Counted from the first letter of the stretch, positions 7,566 through 19,576 are shown. The stretch is DNA of 55,608 nt from Desulfatirhabdium butyrativorans DSM 18734 (GCF_000429925.1 NZ_AUCU01000034.1:1-55608); one strand, 5' to 3'. The notes: generated by a model not told the origin, from the letters alone. Made by a program: numbers and translations.

Positions 7566-8654
7566 CTATCCGTTTTTCTGCTCGAATGCCTTCATGAAAT
7601 CGACGAGGGCTTCGACGGATTTCAATCCGGTCGCATTGTAAATGGAAGCCCGGCAACCGCCGACGCTTCGGTGTCCTTTTAAGCCACCGAAATCATTTTT
7701 GGTGGCTTCTTCGATGAATTTCTTTTCGAGATCCTCGGAAGGCAGCCGGAAGGTGACGTTCATCAGGGATCTGGAGTCGGCTTGGGCCGTGCCCCGATAG
7801 AACTGGCTCGCGTCGATGGTCCGGTAGAGCAGCGAGGCTTTTTGCTGATTGATGGCCGCCATCTTGTCCAGCCCGCCGATGGTTTCCTCCAGCCATTTCA
7901 ACACGAGCTGGATGGTGTACACGCCGAAGCACGGCGGGGTGTTGTACATGGAATTCTTGGATGCATGGGTCGTGTATTTAAGCATGGTCGGCAGATTGTC
8001 CGGGGTTTTCTGGAGCATGTCCTCGCGGATGATGACCAGGCAAACGCCTGCAGGCCCGATATTTTTCTGGGCGCCTGCGTAAATGAGACCGAATTTCGAT
8101 GCATCGAAGGGCCTGCTCAGGAAATCCGAGGACATGTCCGCGACAAGCGGCACGCCGCCGGTTTCCGGATAGGCGGCCCACTGGGTACCCTTGATCGTGT
8201 TGTTGCTGGTGATGTGCACATAAACGGCCTTGGGGTCGAAGGCGATGTTTTTGGGGATATAGGAAAAATCCTTGTCCTTGCTGGAGGCGGCCACGCGGTG
8301 CTGCTTGCCGAGGATTCTGGCCTCGTCGATGGCCTTGGTTGCCCAGGTGCCGGTGTTGACGTAGTCTGCGGATTCCCCGTCTTTCAGAAGGTTCATCGGG
8401 ATCATGGCAAACTGCAGGCTCGCTCCGCCCTGAAGGAACAGCACATGATACCGGTCGTCGAGTTTCAGCAGTCTTTTGGTGCGGGCCACCGCATCGTTGA
8501 TGACGTCATCGAACCATTTGGATCGATGGCTGACCTCGGTGATGGACATGCCGGACTGGTTGAAATTCAGGAAGGATGCCTGGATTTCTTCGAGAACGGG
8601 CAGGGGAAGGGCCGCGGGGCCTGCGTTGAAATTGTGGATACGATGTTGGGGCAT
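7566..8654 (-). CDS. serC: Phosphoserine aminotransferase
   Basis: A 362-residue class V PLP aminotransferase making O-phosphoserine from 3-phosphohydroxypyruvate (also used in pyridoxal phosphate synthesis). It starts with the typical HNFNAGPAALP and holds FLQGGASLQFAMIPMNLL, the lysine motif YAGAQKNIGPAG and the C-terminal GHRSVGGCRASIYN. The start has a GGAGG site. It is 36 bases downstream of larC and may be the last gene of the core-metE-larEBC transcript. A GC-rich 8-bp inverted repeat in the gap to the next gene (around 7520-7555) lacks a T-run, so I do not call a terminator. Confidence 0.96.
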   Translation of the reverse strand: MPQHRIHNFNAGPAALPLPVLEEIQASFLNFNQSGMSITEVSHRSKWFDDVINDAVARTKRLLKLDDRYHVLFLQGGASLQFAMIPMNLLKDGESADYVNTGTWATKAIDEARILGKQHRVAASSKDKDFSYIPKNIAFDPKAVYVHITSNNTIKGTQWAAYPETGGVPLVADMSSDFLSRPFDASKFGLIYAGAQKNIGPAGVCLVIIREDMLQKTPDNLPTMLKYTTHASKNSMYNTPPCFGVYTIQLVLKWLEETIGGLDKMAAINQQKASLLYRTIDASQFYRGTAQADSRSLMNVTFRLPSEDLEKKFIEEATKNDFGGLKGHRSVGGCRASIYNATGLKSVEALVDFMKAFEQKNG

Positions 8655-8690
8655 GGTGAGTTGATCCTCCGGTAATGGTGTGGTGAATGG

Positions 8691-9962
8691 TTATAGATGC
8701 TTCGCATCGGTAATGCGATAACGATCTGGTGAATCGTGATTCTTTCTTTCTACATCATGGAATTCAGAAGTCAAATGGAAAGTGGCGCGGGCTTCATTCA
8801 TGATGCGGTGAACCGGAATGCCTGCATGTTGGGCGGCAAGCCTGCAATCCTCGTATTCGGGCGAAATCTGGACCGGTTTCCCGTCCATCCAGCCGATTTT
8901 CATGCGGATGGGTCCATACGGCGTTTCTGTTGAACGAATTTCCCGGGAGAGTTTAATCCGGCTCTCCAGCTGCCAGCGAATTCCAAATGTCGTCGTCTCC
9001 TGCAGCAGGGACCTGGCGATTCGGCCCAGATCGGATGGTTCGACGAGCACCTGCATCCAGAATCCCGTCCTGCCCTTCTTCATCTGGACAGGAGCGATGA
9101 TGGCATCGATTGCTCCGGCAGCCAGGAGGTTTTCCATGACCGAGACGAGGCACTCCGGTGTCATGTCGTCGATCTGGGTTTCGATGACGCCCACCCGATC
9201 GGTTTCGAGTCCGGAAATGTCCGGCGGCGCCGTATCGGCATGCGGAATGTTGTCTCCAATGAAAACCCTCAGGAGATTCGGCCTTCCGATATCGTGCGTT
9301 CCGGCCCCGTACCCGATGCAATCGATGCGCATGGGGGGCATGGGGCCGAAATCCTCGGCAAGGGTCGTGAGCAGCGCCGCCCCTGTCGGGGTCAGCAACT
9401 CGAAGGGGATGTCGCTGCCATAAGCGGGAAAACCCCGGATCAGCTCGGCCGTTGCCGGCGCCGGAACCGGGAGCCGGCCGTGGGCGCAATGCACCGTTCC
9501 GCTTCCGGTATTCAGGGCCGAGCAATGGATCCGATCCGGACGGAGCATGGCGATAGCGGCGACGGTACCGACGATATCGACGATGGTATCCAAGGCGCCG
9601 ATTTCATGGAAATGCACCTCTTCGATCGGAATGCCATGGACTTTGGATTCGGCCGCTGCCAGTCTGCGAAAAACCGCGACACTCCTTTGGGTGATCCAGG
9701 GATCGAGAGCGGCTTCTTCGATGATGGCAAGAATTTGGCTGAGGTGGCGGTGTGGCTGCAGGTCTTCTGGGATGGAGACGATTGCCCGTGTTGCGCCAAG
9801 GCCATGGGATCGGACTTGCCGCGCCTGGAGCGCTACGCCGGGAAGACGGAGCCGATCGATGGTCCGGTTCAGCACATCGAGGCTAGCGCCGGCATCGATC
9901 AAGGCGCCGAGCAACATGTCGCCCGATGCGCCGCAGGAGCCGTCAACATGCAGAATTTTCAT
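8691..9962 (-). CDS. larC: Nickel-pincer nucleotide cofactor biosynthesis protein LarC
   Basis: A 423-residue LarC (DUF111), which inserts nickel into the pyridinium-dithiocarboxylate mononucleotide. It starts at ATG 9962 with MKILHVDGSCGASGDMLLGAL, the family N-terminus; the open frame continues upstream only as a shadow of larB. Other landmarks are EVHFHEIGALDTIVD, LLTPTGAALLTTLA and ETQIDDMTPECL. It is full length in one frame, unlike the frameshift-expressed larC1/larC2 of Lactobacillus. The start overlaps the larB stop (ATGA). Confidence 0.94.
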   Translation of the reverse strand: MKILHVDGSCGASGDMLLGALIDAGASLDVLNRTIDRLRLPGVALQARQVRSHGLGATRAIVSIPEDLQPHRHLSQILAIIEEAALDPWITQRSVAVFRRLAAAESKVHGIPIEEVHFHEIGALDTIVDIVGTVAAIAMLRPDRIHCSALNTGSGTVHCAHGRLPVPAPATAELIRGFPAYGSDIPFELLTPTGAALLTTLAEDFGPMPPMRIDCIGYGAGTHDIGRPNLLRVFIGDNIPHADTAPPDISGLETDRVGVIETQIDDMTPECLVSVMENLLAAGAIDAIIAPVQMKKGRTGFWMQVLVEPSDLGRIARSLLQETTTFGIRWQLESRIKLSREIRSTETPYGPIRMKIGWMDGKPVQISPEYEDCRLAAQHAGIPVHRIMNEARATFHLTSEFHDVERKNHDSPDRYRITDAKHL

Positions 9963-10795
9963 GAACCCTTTCTTTCTGAATCCGGTGAAATGGGCGATTC
10001 GGCCGGGCGATGCGTGGTGTCTGCCAGATCGGCCCGGTTGGGGTTGCCTGCAGCCAGGTGGTTGATGAGGCTTGCCTGGCATGCCGCGCCGAAACCGTTG
10101 TCGATGTTGACGACCGAGACCCCGACGGCGCAGGAATTCAGCATGGCGAGCAGTGCCGCAAGGCCCCCGAAACTGGCGCCATAACCCACACTGGTCGGCA
10201 CGGCGATGACGGGGCATGCGGCCATCCCGCCGACGACGCTGGCCAGAGCACCCTCCATTCCGGCCACAACCACGATGGCATGGGCATCGATCCATTCCGT
10301 CCGGGCCAGCAGCAGTCTGTGGATGCCTGCGACGCCGGCGTCGTAGAGCCGTGTTACCCGGTTGCCGAGGGTTTCGGCGGTGATGGCCGCCTCTTCGGCA
10401 ACCGGCATGTCGGATGTCCCGGCCGATATGACGGCGATGTGGCCGATGGCATCTGCGGGTTGGGGCCGGATGACGGCGATGCGGGCGATCGCGTGATATT
10501 GCACGGGGATGCCGAGGGCTTCGATTTTCCGGACGCTCGTTTCGCCGATCCGGGTGGCCAGAATGTTGGAAGAGCGCGAGACCATGGACTGGACAATGCC
10601 GGTAATCTGCTCGTCCGTTTTTCCGGCGCAGTAAATGACCTCGCCGATGCCGTTTCGAAGCGAGCGGTGGTGATCGATCCGCGCATAGCCGAGGTTTTCG
10701 AATGGCAGCAGGCGAAGCCGCTCGATGGCTTCATCGATGCCGGTGGTGTTGTTCCGAACGGATTGCAGCAGTTCGTGGAGTTCTTTCGGGTCCAT
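9959..10795 (-). CDS. larB: Nickel-pincer cofactor biosynthesis protein LarB
   Basis: A 278-residue PurE-like carboxylase that carboxylates and hydrolyses nicotinic acid adenine dinucleotide as the first step of the Ni-pincer cofactor pathway. It shows the LarB N-terminal helical part, then the PurE-like domain with ISAGTSDMPVAEEAA, a DAGVAGIHRLL segment, VVVAGMEGALASVVGGM and PTSVGYGASFGGLAALL. It lies 18 bases after larE and overlaps larC by four bases. Confidence 0.94.
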   Translation of the reverse strand: MDPKELHELLQSVRNNTTGIDEAIERLRLLPFENLGYARIDHHRSLRNGIGEVIYCAGKTDEQITGIVQSMVSRSSNILATRIGETSVRKIEALGIPVQYHAIARIAVIRPQPADAIGHIAVISAGTSDMPVAEEAAITAETLGNRVTRLYDAGVAGIHRLLLARTEWIDAHAIVVVAGMEGALASVVGGMAACPVIAVPTSVGYGASFGGLAALLAMLNSCAVGVSVVNIDNGFGAACQASLINHLAAGNPNRADLADTTHRPAESPISPDSERKGS

Positions 10796-10813
10796 GGATT
10801 CCGGGAACAGGAG

Positions 10814-11671
10814 TCAGGGGTTAGCACCAATGGATTCGGGAGCGGAGGGACTCAGCGGCATCCGGGGCCCGCCGCTTCGATAACCTTCCAGATCCAGCAG
10901 GACGGCATCGAAACCGGCATTCCGGAAAAAATCGGTTATGCCAATGACCGATTCCGGCTTCAACCGGCGCATGTCTTCCACAGGCATCTCGATTCGGGCG
11001 ATTGAGCCGTCATGGCGAACGCGCAACACCCGGATGCCGGTGCATTTCCGGAAATGATTTTCGCAGATTTCGATCCGGTGCAGCTTGTCTCGGGTGATGC
11101 GCTGGCCGCAGGGGATTCGGGTGGCCAGGCAGGCATTGGCAGGCCGGTCCCACACCCGAAGATCCGCCTGTTTGGCCAGGCGGCGGATGTCCGCCTTGGA
11201 GAGGCCGGCTTCCAGGAGGGGATGACGGACGCCGAAGGCATCGGACACGGCCCGGCCCGGCCGCTCCTCGGCCACGTCATCGGCGTTTTCGCCGTCCAGA
11301 AAAATGGCGCTCTCGGGCAGGGCATCCAGAAAAGCCCGCAGCCGGATGCGCTTGCATATCGCGCAGCGATCTTTCGGATTGGCGCAGAAATCGGCTGATG
11401 CGCATTCGTCCGTTTCGGCGGCGACATGCCGGATCCCCAATTCTCTGGCCAGCGAGCCGGCATCCTGCCGCTCGGCGGCAGTCATCAGCGGCGACATGGC
11501 CGTTACGGCAGCAACCGCCTCTTGTCCGCAGGCAATCCGGCAGGCATGCAGGAGCAGGGTGCTGTCCACGCCGCCGGAAAAGAGAACAGCCGGCCGATCG
11601 ATTGCCTTCAGGCAATTCAGGAGGCGCTGCCATTTGGACTCGATGGTTTCTGCTGCAGGGTTCATCGGCAT
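10814..11671 (-). CDS. larE: ATP-dependent sulfur transferase LarE
   Basis: A 285-residue PP-loop enzyme that supplies sulfur to the nickel-pincer cofactor. The nucleotide loop SGGVDST is at residues 32-38. The CxxC of RCAICK (103, 106) and Cys181 in PANACLATRIPC are visible; Cys181 aligns with the sacrificial cysteine of the Lactobacillus enzyme. An extra Cys188 and other nearby cysteines leave open that this is the iron-sulfur-cluster version that avoids self-sacrifice; sequence alone does not settle this. It starts seven bases after core-metE and is followed by larB. No larA racemase is in the window. Confidence 0.92.
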   Translation of the reverse strand: MPMNPAAETIESKWQRLLNCLKAIDRPAVLFSGGVDSTLLLHACRIACGQEAVAAVTAMSPLMTAAERQDAGSLARELGIRHVAAETDECASADFCANPKDRCAICKRIRLRAFLDALPESAIFLDGENADDVAEERPGRAVSDAFGVRHPLLEAGLSKADIRRLAKQADLRVWDRPANACLATRIPCGQRITRDKLHRIEICENHFRKCTGIRVLRVRHDGSIARIEMPVEDMRRLKPESVIGITDFFRNAGFDAVLLDLEGYRSGGPRMPLSPSAPESIGANP

Positions 11672-11678
11672 ACCCTGG

Positions 11679-12782
11679 TCAATTCACCCGCTGTTGCAAG
11701 AGCTCTGACAATTCGCGCAGAAGATCAAGCACCCGCTCGGCAAGCGGCTCGGTCAACACGCCGCCCATGCCGCAGCTTGGGGTGATCAGCGCCCTTCGCA
11801 ACAGCAGATTCCTGTCGAATCCCTTTGCTTGCAGCGCTGAAAGGCCTGCATCGAAGCGCTCGAGCAGGGTCTCCACGGTCTCCGTAGCGGCGGCCTGCCG
11901 GTCCAGAGTCGGCACGATGCCCCAGCCCAGCCAGCCTCCCCGCTCGAAAAAAGCGGCCAATTCCTTCGGGTACAAGGTCATGGCCTGGAAATGATCGTAG
12001 GCATCGAAATCGAGGATGTCGAGCCGGGTTTCCATCAGAAGCGACCAATCGGTGTTTTCTTCGCAGTGCACGCCAACAAGGCCGCCCAACTCATGGATGA
12101 CCGATACGACGGCATCGATGTCGGAGATGACGGCATCCTTTCCGATGGTGATGTAGGTTTGCTTGCCGAATCCGAGAAGGGAGGGCTCATCCAGGAAAAG
12201 GATGACCGGAAGGCCGAAGGCCCGGAGCCGAACCATCTGCCACATCGCCTTCATCGCCACCAGTTTGACAACGACATCGTGCATCTGATCATCGTAGTAC
12301 ACGCAGCGATCATCCGTGTCGAGCAGGTTCGTGCCGAGCGTGAAGGGCCCGGTCACCTGCCCTTTGATCATCTTGACCTGCCCGGATGCCACGCGCCCCG
12401 GAAGCTGGGCCAGCATTTCATGAAAGCCTGCAGCCACATCTGCGGAAAGGCCGAAGCCTTCCAGTTCTGCCATCTCACCCGCTTCGGTGACGGCAAGGTA
12501 TTTTCGGTAGAATTCCGTCAGCTCCTCCGTCGCTTCGTCCGATGCCAGAGACATCCGGACCTTGCCCTCCTGGAGCATCAGCCCCGGCATGCCTTCGGTG
12601 AACTGGATCATCATGTTCTCCCGGCCGGAGCGTTTGGGAAACTGCACCCAGGAAGGGATTTCGGGAGTGCTCTGGAACATGAGATCCGTTGCATGGCGGA
12701 CATCCGTATGGGGCATGCTGCCGATAGTGGTGGCCAGACAACGGGGTTCAAGCGTATTCGGTTGCTGCAAGAGCTCTGTCAT
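11679..12782 (-). CDS. Core-type cobalamin-independent-like methionine synthase (MetE C-terminal/UROD-like)
   Basis: A 367-residue protein from ATG 12782, preceded by an ACGAGGA site; the open frame reaches 12959 only through a repeat. It corresponds to the catalytic C-terminal half of MetE without the N-terminal half. The zinc ligands are visible in VGVHCEENTDW (His, Cys, Glu) and in the late TPSCGMGG cysteine. Such 'core-MetE' proteins occur in anaerobes and are reported to take methyl groups from a methylated corrinoid rather than from methyl-tetrahydropteroyl-polyglutamate. It heads the operon core-metE-larE-larB-larC with a seven-base gap to larE. Confidence 0.82.
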   Translation of the reverse strand: MTELLQQPNTLEPRCLATTIGSMPHTDVRHATDLMFQSTPEIPSWVQFPKRSGRENMMIQFTEGMPGLMLQEGKVRMSLASDEATEELTEFYRKYLAVTEAGEMAELEGFGLSADVAAGFHEMLAQLPGRVASGQVKMIKGQVTGPFTLGTNLLDTDDRCVYYDDQMHDVVVKLVAMKAMWQMVRLRAFGLPVILFLDEPSLLGFGKQTYITIGKDAVISDIDAVVSVIHELGGLVGVHCEENTDWSLLMETRLDILDFDAYDHFQAMTLYPKELAAFFERGGWLGWGIVPTLDRQAAATETVETLLERFDAGLSALQAKGFDRNLLLRRALITPSCGMGGVLTEPLAERVLDLLRELSELLQQRVN

Positions 12783-12815
12783 GATGGATCCTCGTGAAGG
12801 GAGATTCAATCCCAT

Positions 12816-12992
12816 GAGCCAATTACAAAAGTCCTCCTGTGTCATTCCGGCGAAATCCCGCCAGTGGCGGGAGGAAGCCAGATCTATGAAAGCAGGAGTT
12901 GGACAGGTTCTGGACCCCTCCTGCCAGGGGCAGGATTTCGCCGGGGTGACGTGCCACACTGCCCACTGCCAACAGACGTATTTTTACGATAA
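12816..12992 (+). repeat. Dispersed repeat C, copy 1 (imperfect terminal inverted repeats)
   Basis: This 177-base segment has an inverted second copy at 23431-23619. The inner part starts GTCATTCCGGCGAAATC at 12841 and ends at 12950 with the matching inverted sequence, so it can form a long hairpin. The similarity extends on both sides, from GAGCCAATT to ACGATAA. It directly adjoins a repeat B copy. No gene is visible between core-metE and maeB. Confidence 0.75.
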
Positions 12993-13123
12993 TCCCCCAT
13001 GCAACCGGGGTTTCACCCCGATGCATGAAAGTCGCAGGAGCAAGCTATAAAAAATGGGAACCATCCGCTTTCTTCTGACTTCTGACTCCTGACTTCTGAC
13101 TCCTAATATTCGACTTTCGTAGG
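12993..13123 (+). repeat. Dispersed repeat B, copy 1, with TGACTCC heptamer array
   Basis: The repeat begins CCCCCATGCAACCGGGG, carries a small hairpin (CCGGGG/CCCCG at about 13005-13020), then GTCGCAGGAGCAAGCTA, then CCATCCGCTTTCTTC, then four to five heptamers of the TGACTCC/TGACTTC type, and ends CGACTTTCGTAGGA. Nearly the same order of blocks occurs at 19761-19902 and 36664-36804. It lies immediately downstream of the maeB stop. Confidence 0.8.
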
Positions 13124-13128
13124 AACCT

Positions 13129-15375
<2,247 letters not shown>

Positions 15376-15423
15376 CTTGGATCGCTTTCTTTCAGCGGTT
15401 TGGAGTTGGATGAAACAGATATC

Positions 15424-15707
15424 GTGCCTGAACGGGAACCCTTATTTGGAGTAGTGAGCCGCCTGAGGGCAGGCAATTTCGCGATACCGCGGGAAAACTC
15501 AGCCGCTCGATATCGTAGGAGCCGGGCGGGTCGCAGCCTGTCAAGAAAGTCCCATACCAGCGGAGCCATGTAAAGATGATATGGTGTAGTCTCATTGAAA
15601 ACGCCCGGCTCAACGATCTCCGGCGGCTTCAGACAAGTTCCCGCTGCATCGCAAAACAGCCTGCCCTCCGGCTCATGCCGAAAAAAACGGGGTTTCCGTT
15701 CAGGCGC
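15424..15707. mobile_element. MITE family A, long copy (284 bp)
   Basis: Terminal inverted repeats: GTGCCTGAACGGGAACCC on the left and the inverted equivalent ending GTTTCCGTTCAGGCGC on the right. The flanking hexamers are GATATC (15418-15423) and CATATA (15708-15713), a degenerate 6-bp target duplication. The interior is shared with the copies at 26665-26946 and 51546-51857, including CCCGCTGCATCGCAAAACAG. It fills the gap between ahcY and maeB; no protein gene is visible. Confidence 0.82.
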
Positions 15708-15750
15708 CATATATCGAGGGGCATGGCATTTCATGCCCCTCGATGTTGGA

Positions 15751-17211
15751 TCAATAGCGATAATACTCGGGTTTGAACGGCCCTTCTACCGGGACTCCCA
15801 GATAATCCGCCTGCGTCTGGGTCAGGCGGCTGAGGTGCGCACCGAGCTTGTCGAGATGCAGCCTCGCCACCTCTTCATCGAGCGTTTTGGGAAGCGTATA
15901 GACTTGCTTCTCGTAACGACCCGTTGCAAGGGCGATCTGGGCCAGACACTGGTTGGTGAAGCTCGCGCTCATGACAAAACTCGGATGCCCGGTCGCACAT
16001 CCGAGGTTGACCAGCCTGCCTTCCGCAAGCATGATGATGGATCGGCCGGAGGCCAGGGCCCATCTGTCCACCTGCGGTTTGATATTTTCCTTCTTGCAGG
16101 AGGGGTTGCTTTCCAGGTACCGCATGTCGATTTCATTGTCGAAATGACCGATGTTGCAGATGATGGCCTCGTTTTTCATCTGCTCCATGTGGCTGCCCGT
16201 GATGACCTGGCAGCAGCCGGTAGCGGTTACGAAAATGTCACCGATCGGCGCGGCCTCCTCCATGGTCATTACCTGGTAGCCTTCCATCGCCGCCTGGAGC
16301 GCGCAGATGGGATCGATTTCGGTGACGATCACCCGTGCGCCGAAGCCTTTCATCGATTGGGCGCATCCTTTGCCCACATCACCGTAACCGCAAACGACAA
16401 CGACTTTTCCGGCAACCATGATGTCCGTGGCGCGTTTGATGCCATCCGCCAGGGACTCGCGGCACCCGTAGAGGTTGTCGAATTTCGATTTGGTAACCGA
16501 ATCGTTCACGTTGAAAGCCGGAAACAGCAGTTCGCCCGTTTTGGCCAGATGGTAGAGCCGGTGCACGCCGGTGGTGGTTTCCTCTGAAACGCCCCGGATA
16601 CGGGACGCCACGGTTTGCCACAGCTTCGGGTCGGCTTCGTGGGACACCCGCAGCCGGTCCATCAGGCATTTCAGATCGGGATTCGTGTAGGTCTCCTGAA
16701 GAAGCTTCGGGTTTTTCTCGGCCTTGACGCCCTGATGGACATAGAGGGTGGCATCCCCGCCGTCATCCACGATGAGGTCCGGGCCTTTGCCGTCCGGCCA
16801 CAGAAGGGCCTGCTCCGTGCACCACCAGAATTCTTCGAGGGTTTCCCCTTTCCAGGCGAACACGGCAGCCGAGCCGTTTGCCGCAATGGCCGCTGCGGCA
16901 TGGTCCTGTGTGGAGAAAATGTTGCAGCTTGCCCACCGGATGTCCGCACCCAGAATTTTCAGGGTTTCGATGAGCATGGCCGTTTGAATGGTCATGTGCA
17001 GGCTTCCCGTGATGCGAAGCCCTTTCAGGGGTTGTTGGGGGCCGTATTTCTGCCGAACGGCCATCAGGCCCGGCATCTCGTTTTCTGCCAGCCGCATTTC
17101 CTTGTTGCCGAATTCCGCAAGGGAGATATCGGCCACCTTGTAGGGCAGGGACAGGTCCCGCAGAAGAATCCCGCCGGCATCTCGCCGCAATTGCATCGTA
17201 CCTTCGTACAT
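15751..17211 (-). CDS. ahcY: Adenosylhomocysteinase
   Basis: A 486-residue SAH hydrolase that splits S-adenosylhomocysteine to adenosine and homocysteine, relieving product inhibition of methyltransferases. It has the N-terminal substrate part ([30 protein letters not shown]), the NAD-binding loop [28 protein letters not shown], and the C-terminal KPEYYRY with the NAD-contacting Lys-Tyr. The start is preceded by AAGGAGTG. It lies 72 bases downstream of metK and is likely co-transcribed. I saw no SAH riboswitch upstream. Confidence 0.96.
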   Translation of the reverse strand: MYEGTMQLRRDAGGILLRDLSLPYKVADISLAEFGNKEMRLAENEMPGLMAVRQKYGPQQPLKGLRITGSLHMTIQTAMLIETLKILGADIRWASCNIFSTQDHAAAAIAANGSAAVFAWKGETLEEFWWCTEQALLWPDGKGPDLIVDDGGDATLYVHQGVKAEKNPKLLQETYTNPDLKCLMDRLRVSHEADPKLWQTVASRIRGVSEETTTGVHRLYHLAKTGELLFPAFNVNDSVTKSKFDNLYGCRESLADGIKRATDIMVAGKVVVVCGYGDVGKGCAQSMKGFGARVIVTEIDPICALQAAMEGYQVMTMEEAAPIGDIFVTATGCCQVITGSHMEQMKNEAIICNIGHFDNEIDMRYLESNPSCKKENIKPQVDRWALASGRSIIMLAEGRLVNLGCATGHPSFVMSASFTNQCLAQIALATGRYEKQVYTLPKTLDEEVARLHLDKLGAHLSRLTQTQADYLGVPVEGPFKPEYYRY

Positions 17212-17283
17212 ATATGGATCACTCCTTAAAGATTCATGGGATAAACGACTTTACGCGCGCCGTAACGCACCGGTGTGCGGATA

Positions 17284-18453
17284 CTACAACCCGGCCTTTT
17301 CCCGGATGACATCGGCCATATTCGTATGCTCCCAGGTGAATTCGGGTTCCGTGCGGCCGAAATGTCCGTAGGCTGCCGTTTTCTTGTAGATCGGCCGGAG
17401 CAGATCGAGATATTCGATGATGGCGGCAGGCCGCAGATCGAAGGTGTCGAGGATGATTTCCCGAACCTTTTCTTTGGGGATGAGGCCGGTGCCCATCATA
17501 TCGATCATGATGGATACGGGCTGTGCGACGCCGATGGCATAGGCGATCTGCAGCTCACATTTCTTGGAAATTCCCGCTGCAACGATATTCTTGGCGATGT
17601 GGCGGGCCATGTAGGATGCGCTTCGGTCGACTTTGGATGGGTCTTTCCCGGAAAAGCAGCCGCCGCCGTGGCTCCCCTGGCCGCCGTATGTATCGACGAT
17701 GATTTTTCTTCCGGTAAGGCCGCAATCGGCCATGGGGCCGCCCAGAACGAATTTTCCGGTGGCATTGATATAATATTTGGTGTCCCCGTCCATCATTTCT
17801 TTCGGGATGATCTTGCGGATCACTTCCTCGATGATGGCTTCCTTGAGATCCTCATATGTGACATCGGCCTTGTGCTGGGCTGCGATGACGATGGTATCGA
17901 CCCGCTTTGGCACATCGTTTTCGTATTCGATGGTGACCTGCGCCTTCCCGTCCGGCCGGAGGAAATCGAGACTGCCGTTTTTCCGGACTACGGAAAGCCG
18001 GTTGCACAATTTGTGAGCGAACATCAAGGGCATGGGCATCAGTTCGGGCGTTTCGTCCGTCGCATAGCCGAACATCAGTCCCTGATCTCCGGCTCCCTGA
18101 TCCTTGAACAGCCCCTCGCCCTGATTGACGCCCTGGGCGATGTCGGGGCTCTGGTGGTCGATGGATGTCATGACGGCGCAGGTTCGCCAGTCGAAACCCA
18201 TCTGGCTGGAATGGTATCCGATTTCCCGGATGGTCTCGCGAGCGATCTGGGGCATTTCCACATAGCAGGTGGTGGAAATTTCACCGGCCAGAAAAACCAT
18301 TCCCGTCGTGACCAGGGTTTCACAGGCGACCCGGCAATTCTTGTCCTGGGCCATGATGGCATCGAGGACGGCATCCGAAATCTGATCGGCGACTTTGTCG
18401 GGATGACCTTCTGTAACGGATTCCGAGGTGAAGAGAAACTTTTCGTTGGACAT
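17284..18453 (-). CDS. metK: S-adenosylmethionine synthetase
   Basis: A 389-residue methionine adenosyltransferase. It starts [20 protein letters not shown] with the catalytic histidine, then has the signature [12 protein letters not shown] and the phosphate loop [16 protein letters not shown]; the usual alanine in GGGAFSGKD is a cysteine here. A GGAGA site precedes the ATG. A perfect 7-bp inverted repeat with a two-base loop (18487-18502) lies just upstream of that site and might affect translation, which is speculation. With ahcY downstream it forms the SAM-regeneration pair. Confidence 0.96.
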   Translation of the reverse strand: MSNEKFLFTSESVTEGHPDKVADQISDAVLDAIMAQDKNCRVACETLVTTGMVFLAGEISTTCYVEMPQIARETIREIGYHSSQMGFDWRTCAVMTSIDHQSPDIAQGVNQGEGLFKDQGAGDQGLMFGYATDETPELMPMPLMFAHKLCNRLSVVRKNGSLDFLRPDGKAQVTIEYENDVPKRVDTIVIAAQHKADVTYEDLKEAIIEEVIRKIIPKEMMDGDTKYYINATGKFVLGGPMADCGLTGRKIIVDTYGGQGSHGGGCFSGKDPSKVDRSASYMARHIAKNIVAAGISKKCELQIAYAIGVAQPVSIMIDMMGTGLIPKEKVREIILDTFDLRPAAIIEYLDLLRPIYKKTAAYGHFGRTEPEFTWEHTNMADVIREKAGL

Positions 18454-18593
18454 GGTGTTTGATCTCCTTTGTCGAGGATGATGATGGCAGGCATTTGCCT
18501 GCAGGGAAGAAACGGAAGATGTCGTGTCGTGGCCGGTCTTGCCGCGCCCGCAACAGCTTCCGCATCAAGGCGAAAAATTCGCAACAATCGGGT

Positions 18594-19457
18594 TCATGGG
18601 TTGATGGCGGATGTTCTGGTCAGGATCGTGTTGTCGATCAGGCGGGTGGAGCCGACGCGAACGGCAAGCGCCATGAGTGCCGATCCTTCGATGATGGCAA
18701 TGTCCTCCAATGTTAGCGGATCACAGACGGCAACGTAATCGATCGCGGTTTCCGGGAACGAAAGAATGAACGAGCGGGCAGCATCGATCAGTTGGCTGCT
18801 GTGGCGCATACCGCTGGAAACCATCTCCTGTGCCTTGTGAAGGGCGCGGGACAGGCTGAGGGCGGATTCGCGCTGAGGGGCCTTCAAATATGTGTTTCTG
18901 GAACTCATCGCCAGGCCATCGGCCTCCCGGATGATGGGGGCGGTCACGATCTCGATGTCCATGTCGAGATCGGAAACCATTTGCCGAATCACCAGCACTT
19001 GCTGGTAATCCTTCTGGCCGAAGACGGCCCTGTGCGCCTTGGTGATATTCATGAGCTTGGTGACGATGGTGGCGACGCCGCGGAAATGCCCGGGCCTGGA
19101 AAGCCCGCACAGGTGGTTGGGGAGCTGATGGAGATCGATATAGGTCTGGTACCGGTTGCCATACAGGTTTTCGACACCGGGGGCAAACACGTAATCGACA
19201 CCGACACTGGCGCAAAGCCCCTTGTCCCGTTCGAGGTCTCTCGGATAAGCGGCGAGGTCTTCGTTTGGGCCGAACTGCGTGGGGTTGACGAAAATGCTCG
19301 TTACGACGATATCCGCAGATTGCCTGGCTATCCGCATCAGGGAAAGATGGCCTTCATGCAGGAAACCCATTGTGGGCACAAGTGCGATGGTCTTTCCGCT
19401 CGCCCGCAGGGCTTCGCATACCTGCTGCATTTTTCGTTTGTCGGTGATGGTTTCGAT
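18594..19457 (-). CDS. panC: Pantothenate synthetase, apparently starting at an ATC codon
   Basis: PanC joins pantoate and beta-alanine using ATP. Landmarks are LVPTMGFLHEGHLSLM, SIFVNPTQFGPNED, GLSRPGHFRGVATIVTK, FGQKDYQQ and the KMSKS-like MSSRNTYL. The first ATG (19430) has no ribosome-binding site and would remove the first beta strand. In the same frame IETITDKRK precedes it, matching the IET...R start of other PanC proteins. An AAGGAG (19467-19472) lies nine bases before ATC 19457-19455, and an in-frame TGA lies just upstream of that, with no ATG, GTG, TTG or CTG between. From ATC the protein is 287 residues, the family norm. Confidence 0.9.
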   Translation of the reverse strand: METITDKRKMQQVCEALRASGKTIALVPTMGFLHEGHLSLMRIARQSADIVVTSIFVNPTQFGPNEDLAAYPRDLERDKGLCASVGVDYVFAPGVENLYGNRYQTYIDLHQLPNHLCGLSRPGHFRGVATIVTKLMNITKAHRAVFGQKDYQQVLVIRQMVSDLDMDIEIVTAPIIREADGLAMSSRNTYLKAPQRESALSLSRALHKAQEMVSSGMRHSSQLIDAARSFILSFPETAIDYVAVCDPLTLEDIAIIEGSALMALAVRVGSTRLIDNTILTRTSAINP

Positions 19458-19576
19458 GGGTCCCTTCTCCTTTCCAGAATATCAGGCTGATGGCAAAATG
19501 GTATCAAAAGTCTACGGGCTTGTCTCGACCGGCCATCGGGCAGAGGGAGGCAATTTACATGGAAAATTGTTGACGG

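Noticed and set aside
9963-10295. An N-terminal extension of larC by more than 100 residues
   Set aside because: It lies inside larB in another frame; LarC begins MKILHVDGSCGASGD at 9962, directly overlapping the larB stop.
13060-13110. Heptamer arrays (also 19845-19890, 36740-36785, 5455-5482) as CRISPR repeats
   Set aside because: Units are 7 bp without spacers, and no cas genes are present.
17212-18593. A SAM or SAH riboswitch upstream of metK or ahcY
   Set aside because: I looked for the conserved stem and core motifs in both leaders and found none; only a simple 7-bp hairpin is present before metK.
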